A stretch of 64,000 nucleotides of DNA from Dehalococcoidia bacterium (GTDB lineage: Bacteria > Chloroflexota > Dehalococcoidia > Lucifugimonadales > Lucifugimonadaceae), in the NCBI GenBank assembly GCA_028285005.1, contig JANQQP010000007.1, positions 1-64,000 on the forward strand, written 5' to 3'. Of this stretch, positions 59,017-64,000 are shown in pieces. Position numbers and translations under genes: made by a program. The notes beneath the pieces were generated by a model. That model saw only the letters and a program-made list of their open reading frames with translations, searched no databases and was not told the origin of the DNA. Every line of letters starts with the position of its first letter. Positions within the stretch are counted from its first letter, which is position 1.

Positions 59017-59745
59017 CTAAGACGAGATAAACGGCTGGTCGCCTGCTTCTGTTATGTCTGGACCATCGCCCGGTGGCCGTGGATTCAGCGTCACCGTCAC
59101 GCCCTTTGTGGGGCTTTCCCACAGCGTCACACTCGTCACGCGTAACCCGAACTTTTCCAACTGATCTTTGACCGAATTCGTGATGGTCAGAGCCACGTTT
59201 TCAGTTGTCGGCTGGGCGTTTTCAAATACTTCAAGCCTGTTAAGTAGTTCCTCGGCAAATTGCATCACCGCGTCGTCCAAAACCGACTGTGCTTGCGCGA
59301 AACCGACCACAATGCCGGTTTTCGGGTCCACTGGACCGGTTGCCATCATGCGCGCGCGGTACGAATGACTGTGCGGCGGACCAGTTTTCTCATCCATGAT
59401 CACGAAATGACGCGCGCTAAAGAACGACTCGACGATGATCTCGGTCGTCGCGCTCTCCCCATGTGTTGCGATCGCGGCTGTTTGTGTCGTCGCGTCCTCT
59501 TCATCGAGCACCTCGATCGCCGGTATATGCCATTGGGAAGCATCTACGGTCTGATGCACAGGTACCGGAACCGAGCGATAGGAGCCCTGCCAGGCCCGAG
59601 TTAGCTCTCGTTTGACCACTCGAGAGATGTACTGGTGGCTAACTGCGCCGAAACCCTCGATCGCAAGTTGAGCCGCAATTGAGCGCCAGCTCCTGTTTTC
59701 GAGCCACAGCTCAACTGCGCGTGAGTTGCGTTCGGGTCGAGTCAT
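59017..59745 (-). CDS. Helix-turn-helix / 6-pyruvoyl-tetrahydropterin-synthase-like fusion
   Basis: A 242-residue protein starting at ATG 59745. An N-terminal homeodomain-like HTH (about 6-52) has helices SRAVELWLEN, SWRSIAAQLAI and recognition helix VSHQYISRVVKREL. A 50-residue linker leads to a T-fold domain (about 103-220) of the PTPS/QueD family. The zinc His residues are kept: His113 (ESFFSARHFV), His125 and His127 (PHSHSYRARM). QPTTENVALTI (179-189) and Glu210 (VTLWE) are also kept. The catalytic Cys that normally lies between the first and second His is missing, and the DH pair of the usual LDHxxLN is replaced by EELLN. A regulator that senses a pterin-like ligand is a reasonable inference; enzyme activity is doubtful. 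Confidence 0.7.
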   Translation of the reverse strand: MTRPERNSRAVELWLENRSWRSIAAQLAIEGFGAVSHQYISRVVKRELTRAWQGSYRSVPVPVHQTVDASQWHIPAIEVLDEEDATTQTAAIATHGESATTEIIVESFFSARHFVIMDEKTGPPHSHSYRARMMATGPVDPKTGIVVGFAQAQSVLDDAVMQFAEELLNRLEVFENAQPTTENVALTITNSVKDQLEKFGLRVTSVTLWESPTKGVTVTLNPRPPGDGPDITEAGDQPFISS

Positions 59746-59814
59746 GCGGTGTACGCCAGTTCCTGTACGAAATTCAGACCCGGCACACAGCACGGGTCTC
59801 TACGAGGTTGAGGC

Positions 59815-59844
59815 TGTCAACCTTTTTCGTCACCCATGTCAACC
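59815..59844. promoter_or_regulatory. Direct repeat of TGTCAACC between the HTH-PTPS gene and the DapA-like gene
   Basis: TGTCAACC occurs at 59815-59822 and 59837-59844, a centre-to-centre spacing of 22 bp (about two helical turns). On the minus strand each reads GGTTGACA, so each contains a consensus -35 TTGACA, but no -10 lies at the proper distance. The position, upstream of the HTH-PTPS gene and in the divergent region with the DapA-like gene, suits a repeated protein-binding site. The surrounding 59746-60000 shows no gene; a -10-like TAGAAT lies at 59929-59934. Confidence 0.4.
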
Positions 59845-60000
59845 CTCATCCTAAGCCGCGGTTTAGCCCGCAATCAGCCATGCTGGAGATTCACCTGATT
59901 GCGCAACATGCGTGTGGGAAATACTGCGTAGAATGCGGCTCCCGTTCGGCCGGCGTTCAGACCGGTCAATTCGCAACCACTTCAACTACGGATACAAGAC

Positions 60001-60900
60001 ATGACGATTCCCGCTAACGACCCGATCGTGGTCGCGCCAACACCGATGCCATTGCGCGCTGACGACTCGCTCGACCACGACAAGCTCGCGCGCAACATCG
60101 AACGATGGCTCGACACCGATCTTTCCGGTTTTGTTGTCATCACTTACGGCGGCGAAGAGCTGCACTTCGGCGAGCCCGACAAGCTGGCCGCGGTGAAAAC
60201 GGTTTCTGAAGCGCACAAAGGCGAAAGGTTCGTCATCGCAGGCATCGACACTCCGTCACAGACAGAAGCGGTGCGGCTTTCGAACCTTTACGCGGAGGCC
60301 GGAGCCGACATGGTGCGGATTCGAATTCCCGGCGCTGCGCGAGGCGGCAGGGCGTCGGGTGGCGTCATCGACTACTACGAAGAGGTGACGAAGGGAAGCC
60401 CGGTGCCGGTCGTAGTGATCCATCAGCCGAGGTCCAGCCTGAACCCGGATGCAACGCCGGAGCAGATCGGCGAGATCACGTCGATGGACAACGTGTTCTC
60501 GTACATCATTTCGCTCAACTACAGGTGGGAGTGCCGCATCCCGAAGTTCATCGCTCCAGGCGTGAAGCTGTGGACCTGCAACGGCAGCATCGTGCTGCCG
60601 GGCGGCATGTTCGGCGCAAATGGCGCCTGCCTGTTCTTCGGCAACTGGGGTCCTGGGCTTGTGAAGCGGATTCTCGAGCTTTCGATGGACGGGAAGTTTG
60701 AAGAGGCGAACAGGATCCAGCAGTCGATGACGCATGCCGACTACCTGGGAATGAGCTGGGGCGTCGCCGCGCTGAAGGCTGGACTGAACATGCTTGGCTT
60801 CGAGGCAACGGTGCCGCGCAAGCCAACGATGCCGCTGACGCCAGAACAGGAGTCGGAGTTGCGGGCTGCGTTCGTGGAGTGCGGGTTGTTGGAGGGGTAG
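60001..60900 (+). CDS. DapA/dihydrodipicolinate-synthase-superfamily protein lacking the Schiff-base lysine
   Basis: A 299-residue TIM-barrel protein. The N-terminus VVAPTPMPLRADDSLDHDKLARNIERWLDTDLSGFVVITYGGEELHFGEPDKLAAVKTVSEAHKGE is the normal DapA-type first half, with the GxxGE turn (GGEE). The motif that is normally YNVPxRT reads IHQPRSS (His141 instead of the catalytic Tyr). The segment that normally carries the Schiff-base Lys (usual VxGIKE) reads NVFSYIISLNYRWE without Lys. Thus it is not a standard lyase of the family and may bind a keto-acid without Schiff-base chemistry, use a different mechanism, or be a paralogue with a new role. An RraA gene follows 110 bp later. Confidence 0.72.
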   Translation: MTIPANDPIVVAPTPMPLRADDSLDHDKLARNIERWLDTDLSGFVVITYGGEELHFGEPDKLAAVKTVSEAHKGERFVIAGIDTPSQTEAVRLSNLYAEAGADMVRIRIPGAARGGRASGGVIDYYEEVTKGSPVPVVVIHQPRSSLNPDATPEQIGEITSMDNVFSYIISLNYRWECRIPKFIAPGVKLWTCNGSIVLPGGMFGANGACLFFGNWGPGLVKRILELSMDGKFEEANRIQQSMTHADYLGMSWGVAALKAGLNMLGFEATVPRKPTMPLTPEQESELRAAFVECGLLEG

Positions 60901-60932
60901 GCGGGACCGCTCGCAAGTGTTCGCGTGGCGTG

Positions 60933-60938
60933 TATCCT
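60933..60938 (+). promoter_or_regulatory. Candidate -10 element TATCCT for the first RraA gene
   Basis: TGTATCCTCA (60931-60940) is identical to the string at 5894-5903 upstream of the aldo/keto reductase gene and lies 71 bp before ATG 61011. Two ACCGGT palindromes follow near 60956-60982. No clear -35 is visible. Confidence 0.3.
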
Positions 60939-61010
60939 CAGCGCCGCTCTGATTGACCGGTCATCGAATCTTCGCGACCGGTATTCGCCCACAGCCCAAC
61001 AGGAAGAAAC

Positions 61011-61823
61011 ATGCACCTCACGTCTAAAGAGAACATCATCGCCATCACTTCAGAATGGAAGGGTGAGCGGGACGAAGGCGGCCGGCCGCTGGTGTCGGAC
61101 GACATCCTGAAGCGCATGGAGAAGGTGACGACCGAGGAGGCGTGGGGCTTCTGCAAGCGAAACGGCTACAACTTCCAGTTCACGGGCAACTGGACGACGC
61201 TTCACCCCGAGAAAGTGCTCGTTGGGCGCGCGGTGACGTGTCGGTGGGTGCCTCGACGCCCGGACGTGCACGATTCGATCGACCGGCAGGGCGAGAAGGA
61301 CGGTCGCATCGGCTTTCAGAACTCGTGGGTGATCGACATCCTGGCAGAGGGCGATGTGCTGGTCGTGGACCTGTTTGGCAAGGTGAAGGATGGCACGTTT
61401 GCCGGCGACAACCTTGCGACCGCGATTCAGCAGAACACGCACCGAGGCCTGGTGGTGGATGGCGGAATCAGGGACGTGCAGCGGATGATTGAGCTGGACG
61501 ATTTCAATGCGTTCGTACGCGGCTATGACCCGACGGCGATCCTCGATGTGAGCATGCCGGATATCAACGGTGTGACGCGCATTGGCGATGCGACCTGTGT
61601 ACCGGGCGATGTTGTGCTCGGTACGATCGAGGGACTGATTTTCATTCCGCCGCACCTGGCCGAGGATGTTGTGGTGAGGTCGGAGCAGGTCAGACTGAAA
61701 GATGCGTTCGGGCAGCAGCGCATTCGTGAGGGTGTCTACACGCCGGGCGAGGTTGACCGCGAGTTCTCGGACGAGATGAATGCTGACTTCGAGAACTGGA
61801 AGAAGGAACAGGGCGAGGAGTAG
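61011..61823 (+). CDS. RraA-family protein (aldolase / decarboxylase-like), copy 1
   Basis: A 270-residue member of the RraA superfamily with LVGRAVTCRWVPRRPDVHDSI, DILAEGDVLVVDLFGKVKDGTFAGDNLATAIQQNTHRGLVVDGGIRDVQRM and VTRIGDATCVPGDVVLGTIEGLIFIPPHLAEDVV. The Gly-x(n)-Arg-Asp arrangement of the divalent-metal site (GDNLATA, GGIRD) is kept. This fits HMG/CHA aldolases and related lyases rather than the RNase E regulator alone. It is longer than RraA itself because of N- and C-terminal extensions. GGAAGAA precedes the ATG. A second RraA-type gene lies 1.2 kb downstream. Confidence 0.85.
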   Translation: MHLTSKENIIAITSEWKGERDEGGRPLVSDDILKRMEKVTTEEAWGFCKRNGYNFQFTGNWTTLHPEKVLVGRAVTCRWVPRRPDVHDSIDRQGEKDGRIGFQNSWVIDILAEGDVLVVDLFGKVKDGTFAGDNLATAIQQNTHRGLVVDGGIRDVQRMIELDDFNAFVRGYDPTAILDVSMPDINGVTRIGDATCVPGDVVLGTIEGLIFIPPHLAEDVVVRSEQVRLKDAFGQQRIREGVYTPGEVDREFSDEMNADFENWKKEQGEE

Positions 61824-61830
61824 GAGAGCA

Positions 61831-62038
61831 ATCCCCTCTCCCAGCTTGGGAGAGGGTCATCCCTTTGACTGGTAGCTGGTGTCATCCCGACCAGCGCGGA
61901 GGGATCTGACCGTGGATCCCTGCTTGAGCGAGAGATTCTGAATCAAGTTCAGAATGACAGACAGACGACCCACCCTCTAACTCCCTCACTAATAAGGAGG
62001 GAGAACAAGCCGCCATCCAGAGCCTGTCGCAGGATCGC
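61831..62038. repeat. Composite palindromic repeat cluster 11
   Basis: CTCTCCCA/TGGGAGAG hairpin (about 61837-61855), then the leader TCATCCCGACCAGCGCGGAGG and the ATTCTGAA/TTCAGAAT hairpin (about 61936-61957). A diverged CCCTCTAACTCCCTCACTAATAAGGAGGGAG (61973-62003) and a diverged CCATCCAGAGCCTGTCGCAGG module follow. Between convergent genes; no gene is seen in the 61824-62043 gap. Confidence 0.88.
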
Positions 62039-62043
62039 CCGTC

Positions 62044-62811
62044 CTACTCGCTCTTCGCTGCCTCTACTAGCGCCCGTACCAGTTCCTCAAGGTCGGCCTC
62101 AGTATTGGCGGTGGCGCTAAACGCCCAGTTTTCGCCTGTTCGGGCCCAGAGCATTGTGTGCTTGTCCGGGGTCTGCGGCGGCACGAACTTCAGCCACGTG
62201 AGCGTGCCGTCGGTGCCGCCGAGCCGGCTGTCGGGCGGGACGTCGTTGTCGACAAAGATCAGCATCGTGCCGATCATCACCGCAGGCGACGTGTTCTCGG
62301 GCAGCCCACTGAACTCTGGTGCAATGCTCACGGCATCAGCATCGCCGTCTTCGAAACTCACCTCAACCTGCATCTCATCGCCACGTGTCACGCCGTTTCC
62401 TCGAAAGTCGGCCCGCTCGTACAGCGCCAGGATGCCTTCATGCGTGTCAGGGAACTTTGTTGAATCGAGGCCGAATGGCGCGGCGGCTCCGGGAAGTCCA
62501 TCCACCACTGCGCCGCCAGCCGATGACAGGATCTCCATGCCGCTGGGATCACACTGCTGGAACGGGTCGCTCGAGAACGGATGTCTGACGTAAAGCTCGA
62601 GGTTCTGTTCTAACTCGCCATCAGTGAAAGTGGCCGTAAGGCAGTTACGGAGCCGTTCTGAGGCGGTGTCGAGCAGACCTTCAGATGTCGCCAGCTCAGC
62701 GACCGGTGGAAGCGGCGACGGTGTGCCGGCCGGTGAAGCACCGGCAGAGCAGGCAACCACGACAACCGCAGTCGCGATGATTAGGAGCGGAATGGGAGAT
62801 CGGAGCATCAT
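62044..62811 (-). CDS. Lipoprotein of unknown function
   Basis: A 255-residue lipoprotein with a signal peptide of about 20 residues ending in VVVAC (lipidated Cys21). The Ala/Pro/Ser-rich start leads into a mature domain with NCLTATFTDGELEQNLELYVRHPF, an acidic patch EVSFEDGDADAV and TGENWAFSATANTEADLEELVRALVEAAKSE at the C-terminus. No family is recognised. It is flanked by two RraA-type genes on the other strand and may be an extracytoplasmic partner of an uptake system. The divergent gap to the second RraA gene is 179 bp. Confidence 0.6.
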   Translation of the reverse strand: MMLRSPIPLLIIATAVVVVACSAGASPAGTPSPLPPVAELATSEGLLDTASERLRNCLTATFTDGELEQNLELYVRHPFSSDPFQQCDPSGMEILSSAGGAVVDGLPGAAAPFGLDSTKFPDTHEGILALYERADFRGNGVTRGDEMQVEVSFEDGDADAVSIAPEFSGLPENTSPAVMIGTMLIFVDNDVPPDSRLGGTDGTLTWLKFVPPQTPDKHTMLWARTGENWAFSATANTEADLEELVRALVEAAKSE

Positions 62812-62990
62812 GTAGTTCGTGGTGGTCGGCGGCCTGGCCTGGGTTGCTCATCACTTTTCGCCGGTGGGCGGTGTTGGCCGTTGCGAGAATTCTGACACCG
62901 GAACGAACCGGCACCGCAGCCGGGATGCATGCATCGAAGGTGTGGGAATGTCCGCGCCTTTTCGATGCCTTTCGCCGAGGGGAGTTGCAG

Positions 62991-63719
62991 TTGCTTTCTT
63001 TCGAGAAGTTGAAGCAGATGGCGTTCGAATGCACTTCGGCGTCGATAGCGGACGTCTACGACCCTCCGCACAGGATGCACATGCAGGGTGTGAGCCAGCA
63101 GGGCTCCAGGCGTGTGTTCGGGCAGGCCGTGACGCTCCGTTCGCTGCCGCAGCGGGCCGATCTGATGTCCGATCTCGGCGAGCAGGCGGGCAACAGGAAC
63201 TCGAACTGGCCTTTCGAACAAGCTCTCGGACTGACTGGACCGGGCAAAGTTCTTGTGATTGATGCTTCCGGATACGCCGAGGCTGCCGTCGGTGGCGATG
63301 TGAAGTTCACTGGCCTGGAGGCAAATGGCGCAGAAGGAGTGGTGACCGACGGCTCACTGCGCGACCAGGAGGGCTTCATGGAGTTCAACTTCGCATGTTT
63401 TGCTGCTGGTTGGACTCCGCAGTCGGGCACTGCCAGGCACCTGATTGGCGCGGACCTGAATGTGCCGGTCTCATGTGGACGAGTACTGGTGAGGCCGGAT
63501 GACTATGTGTTCGGCGATGCGACTGGAGTTGTGGTGGTGCCGGAAGCTGAGATCGAGACGGTGCTGCAGCGAGCCGTGCTGAAAGAGCGCCTGAACAGCT
63601 ATGTAAAGCGTCGGATCATGGAGGATGGCGTGAATCCGGGTGAGTATTACCCTGCGCCGCCAGAGATACGGCGAGCGTTCGCCGAGGAGCAGGGTGTCGC
63701 GGTTGAGGATGTGCCGTAG
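62991..63719 (+). CDS. RraA-family protein, copy 2
   Basis: A 242-residue RraA-superfamily protein, a distant paralogue of the one at 61.0 kb. LLSFEKLKQMAFECTSASIADVYD is the usual N-terminus. LTGPGKVLVIDASGYAEAAVGGDVKFTGLEANGAEGVVTDGSLRDQEGF carries the metal-site segment GGDVKFTGL and GSLRD. VLVRPDDYVFGDATGVVVVP follows. TTG 62991 is preferred because GAGGGGAG lies 6 nt upstream; a longer frame starting at 62844 or 62925 has no such site. It probably cleaves a keto-acid aldol or decarboxylates oxaloacetate-like substrates, as known for family members. No operon partner follows; a sensor kinase gene lies convergent. Confidence 0.82.
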   Translation: MLSFEKLKQMAFECTSASIADVYDPPHRMHMQGVSQQGSRRVFGQAVTLRSLPQRADLMSDLGEQAGNRNSNWPFEQALGLTGPGKVLVIDASGYAEAAVGGDVKFTGLEANGAEGVVTDGSLRDQEGFMEFNFACFAAGWTPQSGTARHLIGADLNVPVSCGRVLVRPDDYVFGDATGVVVVPEAEIETVLQRAVLKERLNSYVKRRIMEDGVNPGEYYPAPPEIRRAFAEEQGVAVEDVP

Positions 63720-63721
63720 TT

Positions 63722-64000
63722 CTAGACCGCAGCAGCCGTCTTCGGCAGAGCGAAGGTGAAGCTGGCGCCTTTGCCCTGTTCGGATGTTGCCCTGATCCAG
63801 CCGCCGTGTAGCTGGATGATGCCGTGAGCGATGGCGAGACCTAGGCCGCTGCTTGGCAGGCCGTCCATCTCCCTTGTTCGAGAGCCATCTGCTCGGAAGA
63901 AGCGACTCCAGACCTTTGGCAGGTCTTCTGCGGCGATGCCGGAGCCCGTGTCCGTGACCTCCACTCGTACTTCGTGACCGTCATCTCGTGCGACCACGGT
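63722..64000 (-). CDS. Sensor histidine kinase, ATPase-domain C-terminus (truncated by window edge)
   Basis: The last 92 residues of a kinase, open to the right edge. They include the G1 box EVTDTGSGIAAEDLPKV, the F box WSRFFRADGSR and the G2 box SSGLGLAIAHGIIQLHGG. The ending GKGASFTFALPKTAAAV is normal for the HATPase_c domain. The upstream parts (HisKA, sensor) lie outside the window. It could be the cognate kinase of a regulator beyond the edge. Confidence 0.9.
   Translation of the reverse strand, partial: TVVARDDGHEVRVEVTDTGSGIAAEDLPKVWSRFFRADGSRTREMDGLPSSGLGLAIAHGIIQLHGGWIRATSEQGKGASFTFALPKTAAAV

Noticed and set aside
59017-59745. Functional QueD / 6-carboxytetrahydropterin synthase
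   Set aside because: The catalytic Cys and the Asp-His pair are missing and no other queuosine genes are nearby, so an enzyme call is not supported.
59899-59934. Promoter TTGCGC / TAGAAT upstream of the DapA-like gene
   Set aside because: The spacing of 24 bp between the two boxes is too long for a sigma70 promoter; only the -10-like box is kept as a weak remark.
60001-60900. Bona fide dihydrodipicolinate synthase (dapA)
   Set aside because: The Schiff-base Lys and catalytic Tyr are absent, and no lysine-pathway gene is adjacent.
7011-62038. CRISPR array
   Set aside because: The dispersed palindromic modules are not regularly spaced, have no unique spacers and are not near any cas gene.
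1-64000. tRNA or rRNA genes
   Set aside because: No cloverleaf-forming sequence with a GTTCGANTC T-loop, and no ribosomal RNA sequence, was recognised in any gap; short or divergent tRNAs could be missed by eye.

Overview
The window looks like a chromosomal segment of a free-living, heterotrophic bacterium, most likely a Chloroflexota lineage of the Dehalococcoidia / marine SAR202 kind. This is inference from gene content, not from a marker gene: two sulfatases, an IlvD-type sugar-acid dehydratase, two RraA-type proteins, a DapA-like protein, an SMP-30 lactonase, an amidase, a molybdenum hydroxylase, several lipoproteins with Thr/Pro-rich stalks, and many TTG/GTG starts. No tRNA, rRNA, CRISPR array, transposase, integrase or phage gene was recognised. 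Both strands carry genes in short operons, and housekeeping blocks alternate with catabolic accessory genes.

Layout: 1-2.7 kb, oligopeptide-type ABC transporter (end of the binding protein, terminator, two permeases, terminator). 2.9-7 kb, oxidoreductases (beta-hydroxyacid dehydrogenase, tartrate/malate-type dehydrogenase, aldo/keto reductase). 7.4-8.7 kb, ArsR regulator with two SRPBCC proteins. 8.9-12.9 kb, sulfatase, a large secreted seven-repeat protein and a lipoprotein on the minus strand. 12.9-16 kb, sugar-acid dehydratase divergent from a C45-type Ntn hydrolase. 16.4-24.8 kb, small membrane and lipoproteins, a lone response regulator, the YifB/ComM ATPase, a DM13 protein, RNase D, thiolase, an ATC-hydrolase-family protein and a zinc-ribbon protein. 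24.9-36.3 kb, MscS channel, GT20 glycosyltransferase, GNAT, alaS-ruvX, a 7TM hybrid histidine kinase and a zinc alcohol dehydrogenase. 36.4-41.2 kb, shikimate block aroE-aroC-aroK-aroB plus an RNase Z-like hydrolase. 41.2-49.7 kb, nitrilase, MoaD-like sulfur carrier, ThuA, SMP-30, monooxygenase-fold protein, methyltransferase, second sulfatase, thrC-NIL and a VOC protein. 49.7-57.7 kb, lipoprotein, unknown protein plus molybdenum hydroxylase, amidase, TIM-barrel isomerase, RDD protein and an NTF2-like protein. 57.9-64 kb, Gfo/Idh/MocA oxidoreductase, an HTH-pterin-synthase fusion, DapA-like and RraA proteins, a lipoprotein, a second RraA protein and the end of a sensor kinase.

Two themes run through it. 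First, the enzymes aldose dehydrogenase, lactonase, sugar-acid dehydratase, DapA/RraA aldolase or lyase and NAD-dependent dehydrogenases would together make a non-phosphorylating sugar-acid route, although they are scattered rather than in one operon. Second, eleven intergenic gaps hold copies of a mosaic of short palindromes that recur in both orientations and always lie downstream of at least one gene, never between divergent genes.

The best candidates for something undescribed are: an N-terminal helix-turn-helix fused to a degenerate pterin-synthase (QueD/PTPS) domain, next to a directly repeated upstream box and a DapA-like protein without the Schiff-base lysine; an unknown protein plus orphan molybdenum hydroxylase behind a sigma70 promoter whose -10 box sits inside a perfect dyad; and overlapping RNA structures in front of the nitrilase gene, where the loop of a terminator-like hairpin is complementary to the nitrilase ribosome binding site.
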